From Flammeovirgaceae bacterium UBA7330 (lineage in GTDB: Bacteria > Bacteroidota > Bacteroidia > Cytophagales > Cyclobacteriaceae), in NCBI GenBank assembly GCA_002471275.1, contig DKPQ01000025.1, positions 186,001-250,000 of the forward strand: a stretch of DNA of 64,000 bases. Reading direction: 5' to 3'. Below, one piece after another: positions 1 to 9,200 of the stretch. The translations under genes were made by a program, and so were the position numbers. Position 1 is the stretch's first letter. Every line of letters starts with the position of its first letter. The notes under the pieces are model-generated. The model worked only from the letters and a program-made list of their open reading frames with translations. It did not search any database and was not told the origin of the DNA.

Positions 1-848
1 TCCTTATCCATGATTTCATGCAGGGCATTCCAGCTACCCAGGTCAGACCATCCAAAATTGCCCAGAATGGTATACACATTTGGAGACTTCTCCATGATGG
101 CATAGTCTATGGAAATATTTTGGCAATGCGCATAAGAGGTTTCAATGTATTTTTTCTCGTTTTCCGAAAAATACCAGTCTACCCGGAAGCATTCTGCTAA
201 TTCCGGTTGCAACTCTTCAATTGCTCCTATGATGGCTTTTACGGACCACACAAATATGCCGGCGTTCCAAACGAAGTCGCCACTTTCCAGGAATTTGGTG
301 GCCAGCTCGATATCGGGTTTCTCCGTGAAGGTTTTGACTTTTTTAAGTGCCTGGTCTGTGCCATCCAGGTATTGGATATAGCCATAACCTGTTTCGGGTC
401 GCGCAGGATGAATACCTATGGTGATGAGCTTTTCTTCATCTGCAGCTTCCACTGCTTTTTCTACGGTGGCGATGAATTCCTTCTCATTGAATATCACATG
501 GTCGGATGGCAACACTACCATCACGCCCTCGGGATCTTTTTGTCGGATCTTGTAGGCAGCATAAGCTATGCAAGGCGCCGTATTTCTCTTGGCGGGTTCT
601 AAAAGGATCTGTGAGGGATCCATTTCAGGGAATTGTTCTTTTAACAGATCAGCATATATTTCATTGGAGACGATCCAAATATTTGTGTCAGATGCCGTAC
701 CTTTGAACCGATCATAGGTCATTTGAAGCAGTGATCTTCCTGTTCCCAAAACATCTAGAAACTGCTTGGGTTTTTTGTTTCGGCTGTATGGCCAAAACCT
801 GGTGCCGGAACCACCGGCCATGATCACAATGTGTAAGTTTTTATTCAT
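1..848 (-). CDS. manC: Mannose-1-phosphate guanylyltransferase, N-terminal part (runs off left edge)
   Basis: Reading the minus strand from the ATG at 846-848 gives an open frame of 282 codons with no stop before the left edge. It starts MNKNLHIVIMAGGSGTRFWP, the nucleotidyltransferase signature that binds GTP, followed by KKPKQFLDV. Further motifs are LPSDHVI, TGYGYIQ, FVWNAGIFVW and, near the window edge, SIDYAIME and FGWSDLGSW, all typical of GDP-mannose pyrophosphorylases. The enzyme makes GDP-mannose from mannose-1-phosphate and GTP for exopolysaccharide, LPS or glycoprotein sugars in the cytoplasm. The usual family length is about 350-360 residues for the short form, so roughly 70 C-terminal residues lie outside. 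Convincing by motif; the substrate is inferred from family. Confidence 0.93.
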   Translation of the reverse strand, partial: MNKNLHIVIMAGGSGTRFWPYSRNKKPKQFLDVLGTGRSLLQMTYDRFKGTASDTNIWIVSNEIYADLLKEQFPEMDPSQILLEPAKRNTAPCIAYAAYKIRQKDPEGVMVVLPSDHVIFNEKEFIATVEKAVEAADEEKLITIGIHPARPETGYGYIQYLDGTDQALKKVKTFTEKPDIELATKFLESGDFVWNAGIFVWSVKAIIGAIEELQPELAECFRVDWYFSENEKKYIETSYAHCQNISIDYAIMEKSPNVYTILGNFGWSDLGSWNALHEIMDK

Positions 849-887
849 CAGGAAATTGTCCTTTCAGGAATTGGATTTTTTTACGAT

Positions 888-920
888 CAAATGTAGCGTT
901 TGAGGCTTATAGGTATGCAA
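888..920 (-). promoter_or_regulatory. Candidate Bacteroidota promoter for manC
   Basis: On the minus strand TACATTTG (888-895) matches the Bacteroidota -7 element TAnnTTTG exactly, with TTG (918-920) 22 bases upstream as a partial -33 element. Transcription would start about 30 bases before the manC ATG. Motif match only. Confidence 0.4.
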
Positions 921-1014
921 GGATAAACACTTGATGGTAATTGTTGAAATTATTTTAATTTTTAGGAGCCTGAATAGATAATTTTTCCCTAGATTATAGT
1001 ATTAAATTTTTGAG

Positions 1015-3195
1015 ATGGAGACCGGTATTGAAGATAAGTTAAGAGAGACGTTAAAAACAGTTTTTGGTTACGATACTTTTAGGGGTAATCAGGAGTCTAT
1101 CATTCAAAGTGTGATGGATGGCAAGGACACCTTTGTCATCATGCCAACAGGGGCAGGTAAATCATTATGTTATCAATTACCAGCAATATTGAAACCTGGT
1201 ACTGCTATCGTCATTTCGCCGTTGATCGCCTTGATGAAGAACCAGGTGGATCAGATGAATGCAGTAGGCATCAATGCCAAATTTCTCAATTCTACTTTAA
1301 CTAAGGGAGAAATAAACAGGGTGAAAAAGGAGACGTTGGCAGGAGAGGTAAAGCTTCTGTATGTGGCTCCGGAGTCCCTTACCAAAGAAGAGAATGTTCA
1401 GTTCCTGAAAGAAGCCGATATCTCTTTTACCGCGGTTGACGAAGCGCATTGTATTTCCGAGTGGGGTCATGACTTCAGACCTGAGTACCGACGCATTAAA
1501 TCAATCCTGGCTGAGCTGGGCGAAATCCCAATCGTAGCCTTGACAGCCACTGCCACCCCGAAGGTGCAGTTGGATATTGTGAAAAACCTGGCCATCGAAG
1601 GAGCCAATACTTACCAATCTTCATTCAATAGGACAAACCTGGTCTATGAAGTAAAACCTAAAAAACAAGCTAAGAAACAACTCATCCGCATTGTTAAGGA
1701 GCACAAAGGCGAGTCCGGGATCGTTTACTGTCTGAGCCGTAAAAAAGTAGAAGAGATCGCAGAGTTCCTAAAAGTAAATGATGTAAAAGCTGCTCCATAC
1801 CATGCAGGGATCGATGGCAATATCCGGATGAAAAACCAGGATGCCTTCCTCAATGAAGACGTAGACGTTATTGTGGCTACCATAGCTTTTGGGATGGGGA
1901 TCGATAAGCCGGATGTGCGTTTTGTGATCCATTATGACGTACCCAAATCCATTGAAGGGTACTATCAGGAAACCGGTAGAGCAGGTAGAGATGGTCTCAT
2001 TGGTCAGTGTGTGATGTTTTACAGCTACAATGACATCCTGAAACTCGAGAAATTCAATAAAGACAAGACGGTAACTGAGCGCGAGAATGCCCGGTTTCTG
2101 CTTGATGAGATGGCAGCATATGCCGAGTCTGCTGTCTGCCGCAGAAAGCAGTTAATGCACTATTTTGGTGAAGAGTACCACAAAGAGAATTGCGAAGGTT
2201 GTGACAACTGCATGCATCCCAAAGAGCAATTTGAGGCTGAGCAGGAGGTGAAGATGGTGATCGAAGCCGTACAGCAAACCGGCGAACGCTTTGACCTGAA
2301 TCACATTTCTGATGTGCTGATTGGAAAGGCCACTCAGCATGTAAAAAGTTATAGTCACAACAAACTGAAAGTTTTTGGTACCGGTAAGTCACATGATGAA
2401 GCATTCTGGAAGTCTGTGATCCGGCAAACACTGCTCAATGAATTTATTCAGAAGGATATTGAGAACCCTGGAGTATTCAAACTCACTCAAAAAGGGATCG
2501 ATTTCCTTATAGACCCATTTCCTATCGAGCTATCCAAAGATCATGAGTATGAACTGGAGGGCGAAGAGGAGGAGATCGAAAGAGAGACCGTCAATACCAC
2601 AGCATACGACAAGACCTTATTTGATATGCTGAAGACCCTGAGGAAGTCGGTAGCCAGACAGATGGATCTGCCTCCTTATGTGATCTTCCAGGATCCCTCC
2701 ATGGAGGAGATGGCTACTTTATATCCTACCAGCTTCGAGGACCTGATCAAGATTGTAGGGGTAGGGGAAAGCAAAGCCAGGAAGTTTGGAAAGCCATTCC
2801 TTGAGCTGATAGAAAATTACGTTGAGGAGAATGATATCATCACTGCCTCTGACGTCCTGATTAAATCTTCAGGCACAAAGTCAAAGAATAAAATTTTTAT
2901 CATTCAGCAGATAGATCGTAAGATAGACCTGGAGGAGATTGCTGAAACCAAGGACATGACCTATGAAAAGCTGTTGGATGAGATTGAGAACATTTGTTAC
3001 GGAGGGACCAAGCTAAACATAGACTATTACATTGATCACATTCTGGATGAAGATCGTCAGGACGAGATTTATGACTATTTTCTCAATGCAGAAACAGACA
3101 GTGTGGAAGAAGCCATGAATGAGCTTGGAGATGAATACAGTGAAGAAGAGATTCGATTGATGCGCATAAAATTCATGTCAGAATACGCACATTAA
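1015..3195 (+). CDS. recQ: ATP-dependent DNA helicase RecQ
   Basis: 726-residue RecQ, a 3'-5' helicase of recombination and replication-fork repair. Walker A PTGAGKS lies at residues 44-50, the DEAH box (VDEAHCISEWGHDFRP) near 142, motif III LTATATP, and motif VI ETGRAGRDG in the second RecA-like domain. The zinc-binding cysteines (CRRKQLMHYFG then CEGCDNC) follow, then an RQC winged helix, an HRDC domain at about 523-600 and a final helical region (about 610-726) resembling the helix-turn-helix found at the end of many Bacteroidota RecQ proteins. A hairpin terminator follows the stop. Start ATG at 1015 gives the standard N-terminus. Confidence 0.96.
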   Translation: METGIEDKLRETLKTVFGYDTFRGNQESIIQSVMDGKDTFVIMPTGAGKSLCYQLPAILKPGTAIVISPLIALMKNQVDQMNAVGINAKFLNSTLTKGEINRVKKETLAGEVKLLYVAPESLTKEENVQFLKEADISFTAVDEAHCISEWGHDFRPEYRRIKSILAELGEIPIVALTATATPKVQLDIVKNLAIEGANTYQSSFNRTNLVYEVKPKKQAKKQLIRIVKEHKGESGIVYCLSRKKVEEIAEFLKVNDVKAAPYHAGIDGNIRMKNQDAFLNEDVDVIVATIAFGMGIDKPDVRFVIHYDVPKSIEGYYQETGRAGRDGLIGQCVMFYSYNDILKLEKFNKDKTVTERENARFLLDEMAAYAESAVCRRKQLMHYFGEEYHKENCEGCDNCMHPKEQFEAEQEVKMVIEAVQQTGERFDLNHISDVLIGKATQHVKSYSHNKLKVFGTGKSHDEAFWKSVIRQTLLNEFIQKDIENPGVFKLTQKGIDFLIDPFPIELSKDHEYELEGEEEEIERETVNTTAYDKTLFDMLKTLRKSVARQMDLPPYVIFQDPSMEEMATLYPTSFEDLIKIVGVGESKARKFGKPFLELIENYVEENDIITASDVLIKSSGTKSKNKIFIIQQIDRKIDLEEIAETKDMTYEKLLDEIENICYGGTKLNIDYYIDHILDEDRQDEIYDYFLNAETDSVEEAMNELGDEYSEEEIRLMRIKFMSEYAH

Positions 3196-3221
3196 TCCCG
3201 GTTTAGCTTTTAATCTTATTG

Positions 3222-3249
3222 AGACCGTCTAATTTTGGGCGGTCTTTTT
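3222..3249 (+). terminator. Rho-independent terminator of recQ
   Basis: AGACCGTC (3222-3229) pairs with GGCGGTCT (3238-3245) as an 8-bp stem with one T-G wobble and an 8-base loop, followed by five T. It ends 11 bases before purD, so purD should have its own promoter. The loop contains TAATTTTG (3230-3237), itself a match to the -7 element TAnnTTTG, so terminator and purD promoter may overlap. Confidence 0.75.
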
Positions 3250-3260
3250 AATTATTTGTA

Positions 3261-4547
3261 ATGAACGTTTTAATAATAGGCTCAGGAGGAAGGGAGCATG
3301 CATTAGCCTGGAAAATCAAGCAAAGCCCCAGATTGACCAACTTATTTATTGCCCCCGGAAATGGTGGTACCAAAGATCTTGGGACAAATGTTACCCTTGA
3401 TATCAATGATGCTACGCAGATTAAACAGGCTGTGCGTGAGCATGGTATTGACTTACTGGTATTTGGACCGGAAGAGCCACTGGTAAGAGGTGTCGTAGAC
3501 AAAATTAAATCAGACCCTGACTATTCAAAATTATTGATTGTAGGACCTTCAGCCGATGGAGCCCAACTGGAAGGGAGCAAGCAATTTGCCAAAGACTTCA
3601 TGGAGAAATATGGCATCCCTACAGGTAAGGCCAAAGTATTCAACAAGCAAAATCTGGAGGAGGGCTTAGCGTTCATTTCAGCACAAAAACCTCCTTTTGT
3701 ACTCAAAGCCGATGGACTGGCAGCAGGAAAGGGAGTGCTCATCACCAAAGATCCTGACGAAGCGAAAGAAAACATGAAGGATCTGATCCTGGGAGAAAAG
3801 TTTGGAGCAGCGAGCGCCAATGTCCTGGTGGAGGAGTTTTTGGATGGGATCGAATTATCTGTTTTTGTGGTGACGGATGGAAAAGACTACAAAATCCTGC
3901 CTGAGGCCAAAGATTATAAACGTATTGGTGAGAATGATACGGGTCTAAACACGGGCGGTATGGGTGCCATCTCTCCTGTGATCTTTGCCGATGATAAATT
4001 CATGCAGAAGGTAGAGCAAAAAGTGATCAGGCCTACAGTGGAAGGGATAGCTAAAGAAGGCATGGATTACCATGGGTTTATCTTCTTTGGTTTGATCAAG
4101 GTTGGTGACGAGCCCTATGTGATCGAGTACAATGTACGCATGGGTGATCCTGAGACTGAAGTAGTGATCCCAAGAATAAAATCTGATCTTATTGACCTCC
4201 TTGAGGCCACAGCCAATTCTACCCTTGATCAGGTTGAACTGGCGATTGATCCAAATACTGCAACCACAGTGATGATGGTAGCAGGTGGTTATCCTGAGAA
4301 ATATGATAAGGGTCATGTCATCGATTTGGAAGCATCGCTGAATGACGCTATTGTGTTCCATGCGGGAACTGCCTTCAAAGACGGAAAGTTACTTACAAAT
4401 GGAGGTCGCGTGATGGCCATTACCGGGCTGGGGAAAGACATGAAAGAGGCTCTTTCAAAGTCCTATGAAGGTGTAAGCAAGGTAAAATGGATAGGTAAAA
4501 ATTTCAGAAGTGACATAGGGTTTGATTTAAAGGCGTTGGGGCAATAA
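3261..4547 (+). CDS. purD: Phosphoribosylamine--glycine ligase (GAR synthetase)
   Basis: 428 residues, the normal length for PurD. It ligates glycine to 5-phosphoribosylamine using ATP, step two of de novo purine synthesis, in the cytoplasm. The N-terminus MNVLIIGSGGREHALAWK is the family signature; ATP-grasp motifs follow (PPFVLKADGLAAGKGV, LVEEFLDGIELSVF, NTGGMGAISP and the metal-binding YNVRMGDPETEVV). It sits between recQ and the PSP1-like gene, with 46 bases to the PSP1 start, and the promoter may lie inside the recQ terminator. Confidence 0.97.
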   Translation: MNVLIIGSGGREHALAWKIKQSPRLTNLFIAPGNGGTKDLGTNVTLDINDATQIKQAVREHGIDLLVFGPEEPLVRGVVDKIKSDPDYSKLLIVGPSADGAQLEGSKQFAKDFMEKYGIPTGKAKVFNKQNLEEGLAFISAQKPPFVLKADGLAAGKGVLITKDPDEAKENMKDLILGEKFGAASANVLVEEFLDGIELSVFVVTDGKDYKILPEAKDYKRIGENDTGLNTGGMGAISPVIFADDKFMQKVEQKVIRPTVEGIAKEGMDYHGFIFFGLIKVGDEPYVIEYNVRMGDPETEVVIPRIKSDLIDLLEATANSTLDQVELAIDPNTATTVMMVAGGYPEKYDKGHVIDLEASLNDAIVFHAGTAFKDGKLLTNGGRVMAITGLGKDMKEALSKSYEGVSKVKWIGKNFRSDIGFDLKALGQ

Positions 4548-4564
4548 AAGCATTTTGCTTTGCT

Positions 4565-4572
4565 TATATTTG
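4565..4572 (+). promoter_or_regulatory. Candidate -7 element for the PSP1-like gene
   Basis: TATATTTG at 4565-4572 matches TAnnTTTG, 21 bases before the preferred ATG at 4594. No good TTTG element sits at the usual spacing (nearest TTG 26 bases upstream), so this is weak. Confidence 0.25.
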
Positions 4573-4593
4573 ATAGTTAAGAAATCAAAAAAT

Positions 4594-5754
4594 ATGGGTT
4601 GCGCAACGTGTAGTACGATCAATGGGGAAGTAGCTGGCTGTAAAAATAATGGCGGCTGCACTTCCGGTGGTTGCAATAAGCTCAATGTGTTTGATTGGCT
4701 TGCCAACATGGAGATGCCCGCTCAGAAGCAATCTGAGTTTGTGGAAGTTCGATTCAAGAATGGCAGAAAGGACTTTTACAAGAACAATGATGGGCTGGAG
4801 CTGACCACTGGAGACGCTGTGATTGTTGACGTACCCAATGGACATCACCTTGGGCATATATCCCTGATGGGTGAGCTGGTGATGCTGCAGATGAGGAAAA
4901 AAAGTGTTGACCCCGAGACCTCGGAAATACGCAATATTTATCGACTGGCTAATCAGCAAGACATCGACCGGTATCGGGATGTGAGAAATCGGGAAATGCC
5001 TACCATGTACCGCACACGCCAGATCATTCAGGAGATGAAGCTTGGTATGAAGCTGACGGATGTGGAGTATCAGGCCGACAATTCCAAAGCAACCTTCTAT
5101 TATTCGGCAGACGACCGGGTGGATTTTAGAGAACTGATTAAAATACTGGCAGGAGAATTTAAGATCAGGGTAGAGATGCGACAGATCAGCCTGCGTGAAG
5201 AAGCAGGAAGGCTGGGTGGCATAGGGTCTTGTGGGCGTGAGCTTTGTTGCTCTACCTGGTTGAGCGACTTCAAAAGTGTGAGTACCCAGGCAGCCAGGTA
5301 TCAGAATCTATCGCTTAACCCGTCCAAATTATCCGGTCAATGTGGCCGACTGAAGTGTTGCCTCAATTATGAGCTGGACACTTATATGGATGCCTTAAAA
5401 GACATTCCTGATGTTGAGGAGCCACTGATGACAGAAAAAGGACTGGCTAAACTTCAGAAGACCGATATTTTCAGGAAGATCATGTGGTTTGGCTATGAGC
5501 ATGAAAATAGCTGGCACCCATTAGAAGTCCACAGGGTCAATGCCATCCTCAAGATGAATAAGTCAGGGAAAAAACCAGCCACATTGTTTGAGGACAGTTT
5601 GGATGAATTGAAAGATTCTGTACTCAATGAGGATCTTGCACGAATGGATAAAAAATATTCATCAAAAAACAAGAAGAAAAAGAAAAAAAGAAGAAATAAA
5701 AACAGGTCAAAAGGATCTTTTGGTGACGGTCAAAAGTCAAAGAAAAACTCATGA
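4594..5754 (+). CDS. PSP1 C-terminal domain protein, RicT (YaaT)-like
   Basis: 386 residues from the ATG at 4594; an earlier in-frame start at 4555 would add a 13-residue leader unlike the family. The N-terminus is a short cysteine-rich segment (MGCATC, GCKNNGGC, GGCNKL), the middle holds the PSP1 domain with GSCGRELCC near residue 211 and QCGRLKCC near 250, and the tail is a very basic lysine/arginine stretch. In Bacillus subtilis the homologue RicT binds an Fe-S cluster with RicA/RicF and affects RNase Y processing; that role is not shown for Bacteroidota. The stop overlaps the gldH start (ATGA), indicating translational coupling. Cysteine pattern supports metal binding. Confidence 0.88.
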   Translation: MGCATCSTINGEVAGCKNNGGCTSGGCNKLNVFDWLANMEMPAQKQSEFVEVRFKNGRKDFYKNNDGLELTTGDAVIVDVPNGHHLGHISLMGELVMLQMRKKSVDPETSEIRNIYRLANQQDIDRYRDVRNREMPTMYRTRQIIQEMKLGMKLTDVEYQADNSKATFYYSADDRVDFRELIKILAGEFKIRVEMRQISLREEAGRLGGIGSCGRELCCSTWLSDFKSVSTQAARYQNLSLNPSKLSGQCGRLKCCLNYELDTYMDALKDIPDVEEPLMTEKGLAKLQKTDIFRKIMWFGYEHENSWHPLEVHRVNAILKMNKSGKKPATLFEDSLDELKDSVLNEDLARMDKKYSSKNKKKKKKRRNKNRSKGSFGDGQKSKKNS

Positions 5755-6218
5755 AATACATAACATTGGTGGCATTTCTAGCCCTACTAATTTCCTGCGA
5801 TTCATCCAGAGTATATGAAGAAAATAAGGATTTTGATCAACCCTTTTGGGTTAAGGCGTCTGTACCTGAATTCACCTTTAATATTGAAGAACCGGCTGAT
5901 GCTTATAATATCCTGATAAATGTGAGGAATGGCTTTGAATATCCGTTTTATAACCTGTATTATGAGTATGATTTACGGGATTCTCTCGGAAATACACTTA
6001 AGCAGGACATGTTAGAGTTGATTTTATTTGATCAAAAGACCGGAGAACCACTAGGCAGTGGCCTGGGTGACTTGTTTGATCATCAAAAACCCGTATTGGA
6101 AAAATTCCAGTTTCCTTATCAGGGGGAATATACCATTGCCTTCACCCATTTCATGAGACTGGATACCCTGCCTCTGGTATTATCCGTAGGCGCAAGAGTA
6201 GAGCGGTCGGTCGACTAG
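5751..6218 (+). CDS. gldH: Gliding motility lipoprotein GldH
   Basis: 155 residues beginning with a lipoprotein signal peptide (MKYITLVAFLALLISC, lipobox LLISC), then a domain with the GldH-family pattern: FWVKASVPEFTF, a beta segment ending YYEYDL, LGDLFDHQKP and a final strand with LSVGARVERS. GldH is required for gliding and chitin use in Flavobacterium johnsoniae and is anchored in the envelope by its lipid; its exact mechanism is unknown. Placement directly after a PSP1 gene is a recurrent arrangement in Bacteroidota and strengthens the call. It overlaps the PSP1 gene by 4 bp and the convergent helicase gene by 4 bp. Confidence 0.87.
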   Translation: MKYITLVAFLALLISCDSSRVYEENKDFDQPFWVKASVPEFTFNIEEPADAYNILINVRNGFEYPFYNLYYEYDLRDSLGNTLKQDMLELILFDQKTGEPLGSGLGDLFDHQKPVLEKFQFPYQGEYTIAFTHFMRLDTLPLVLSVGARVERSVD

Positions 6219-9200
6219 GTTTCCCTTTCAATAAATCTTTTCAGCTTGTCGAATGCGATAGCTCGATTCTCCCAGAACTCCCGGCTAAAAAATTGAATAA
6301 AAGACCACTTGTTCTCCCTTAAGAGATTGTATTGGTTGTAGAAAGCATCAATAATTGTTTGATGGTCCAGACGATCATCTGTAAGTACTACTCCATGGTA
6401 TTTGCCTTTTTTGATAATGGCACCATCAGCAAATGGCAGATCCTGGGAAAGCATCTCTTTATTTGAAAACTGATCTTTCAGGTAGTGACTAAGCTTACTT
6501 GTAACTGGTATCCAGTTATTTTTTTCATCACTCGCAGGATAGTTGAATAATTTGATCAGCAGGTCTGCTCCGTCATTCATGCCTTGAGCATCGAGATTTA
6601 GTGAAGTTACAATATGTAACTTTCTCTTGGCTCGGGTTGAAATGATATTGACCATGCCCGGGGTCAAATGTTGAAACTGTTGCCAGTTGTCATAAGCGCT
6701 GGTAAAAATGATCTGGTCTCTGATTTCACCCTGTGCACTCTCGATTGTTTTTATAAAAAAAGATCCCGGAAGATCCATTTTTTCCCCCGACAGAAGATTC
6801 CAGATAAGTAATCGCTGAACGCTATCCCCAACAACAACACCCAGGTCCGCTTGTGGATTTTTCTTTAACAACCTTCCGATCAATTTCACAACCTCTTCAG
6901 CTTCAACGCTATTACCCTGATTTGTCCATGTGCCATGGGTTTGTATCACCGAGATCCCCTGATCTGCCATAGAAGCATATTCCGGAATGAAATGCAGTTG
7001 GTTATCATAGAAATGACTGTTGACAAAAGAGACTAAATCTACGTTTTTCGTATTATACTGATGTTTAAGCGTGATGGTACTGAGTTGCTCTTGCAGGCTT
7101 TTGAAAATTGTTTCTGACGAACCAAATTCTGTTTCATTATCATAGATATTGATCATGGGGAGCTGCTGGTCATCACCTATGATCATCCAGTTGGCGCCTC
7201 TTGTGAGTGCAGGAATTCCTCGCTCAGCCAGGCACAAGTTTGATTCGTCAAAGATCACCAGGTCAAAGATCTCTTTCATCGGGAAAATAGCTGATGCAGA
7301 TTCCGGAGTGGTAATCCAGCAGGGCAATAACGAGAATATTTCTTCTTCGAACTGGTTGATTACTCTGCGTATAGGCCATTTCTTTTTTGGATCGTTGAGC
7401 AACTCAAGCAGGTCCTGATAGGAGGCCTCGACCCCTTCCTTTTCAGTAGCAGATATGGCTTTTTCCCTCACCTTCGACAGGATCAGGTCTGGAGTGATCC
7501 TGTATTTTTCATCAAGAGCAGATTGTAGCTCTTCTATATAATTTTCAATCCCCTGAGCAGAAGCTATTTTTAACACGGGATATTTTTGCTCAATATGGTC
7601 GATCCAGGCATTGCTGATGGAACTGATAAAAAGCTGTTCTACCTGTCCTTTTCCCTCCAATTCCAGCTCGCATAGATCATCAATTATTTTTAGTTCTTCT
7701 TCACTAAAAGTATCCCTCAATGCATGATATGCCAAAATATCATCAAGATCTTCCTGCAGTTGCTTCTCCACCTTTGACCGATCCGCTTTACCCAATAACA
7801 GGTACCTGACCTGTGCCTCGCTCACATAGTCTTTCCATTTGTCCAGGTACTCCGGGATATGATTGATGAGATCCAGAAGGAGATGAATGGTATGTGTATA
7901 GTTTTCAAGTGTTTCATTTTTGGCTGTGAGATAGTTGGGTAACGTCCGCACGGTATGTCTCAGCTGAAAAGACTTCAATGCCAGTTTCTGATAAAAGAAC
8001 CAGTTTTGAATGTCTATTTTACGGTAACTGTCCGGGAATTCTTTGAGCCATGATACCTCTTTGAGCTCAGAAACCTGGTGTTCGAGGTTCAACCTGTTAT
8101 CGATGCGCTCAAGCAAAGTTTCAAATCCTGTCCTGTTGCTTTTTAGTTCATTAGCTACCAGTACCCTCGTGATAAATATTTTGTCTTCAGAAAACAATTT
8201 CCACCGGATCCAGCTAAGTATTCCCTTTCTTGCTCTGATGGCATGCTCCAGTGCCTCCTGGAACCGTCCAAGTTCATTCGGTGCCAGGGAGATTTCCGGT
8301 CCCGCACCTTTAAAGCATTGGAGCAGATTCCTTTCCTTTTGAGATAGCCAACCTATGTCCTGATCAGGTGGATTATCCACCATGTGAATGTAAAAGTTGT
8401 ATGTGGTTTCATTCTTTAGGTTGTCTGCAAGCTGTTCCAGCGGTTCTTTGTTGGCAAGAAAGAATAGGGCAGTCTCAAAGTCTATCTCATTGTGTGTGAA
8501 TTTTTTGGATTCATTTTTTAAGTGAAGGTCCAGCGCATAGATCTCATCGAGGATCTTACTGAACTTCTTTGATTCCACTTTCTCTGTTTTGGATAGTGAG
8601 GGTCCTTTGGTCCAGAAGTGTTCACCTGCCTCAAATTTGCGGTGATGTTCCATGTAGTGCGTAAGGGCAGGCATGAATTTAGCGACATTATCAAAGGTGA
8701 AATTTCTGTAAACCAGATTAAGTGATATTGTTTCATCCTCTTTACCAGACATCAAATACAATTCTCTGACAGTTTTCCCGCATTCGGAGACATCAAAAAG
8801 CGCTTCTTTAAACCCATTTAACTGACTTGTGATTTCTTCAATGGTTTCTCCGGCAGATTGAAAAGTCCTGACCAACTCATCAGAATCCAGGGAAATGTTT
8901 TTCTGTTTGTATTCATTGAGGCTATCGAGCTGTTTGATGATTTGCTCATAGATGTTTTTGCGCTCATTCTTAAAATCATGGACCAAACCAATAAAGCTAT
9001 GCAATTGCAGCTGTTGAAGCTGACGAAAGACATCATCCAATGCTGTTGCCTTTTGGCTTACCAACAAAACACTCTTGCCACGTGCCATGAAATCACTGAT
9101 CACATTGCTGATGAGTTGTGATTTACCTGTTCCGGTGGGGCCTTTTACGGCAATTGAGTTGCCCACCTTAATGTTTTTGAGGGCAAGCTCCTGCTCTCCA

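Noticed and set aside
207..602. Plus-strand open frames in the left 850 bases
   Set aside because: They are antisense to the manC frame, which reads through without stops and has clear family motifs.
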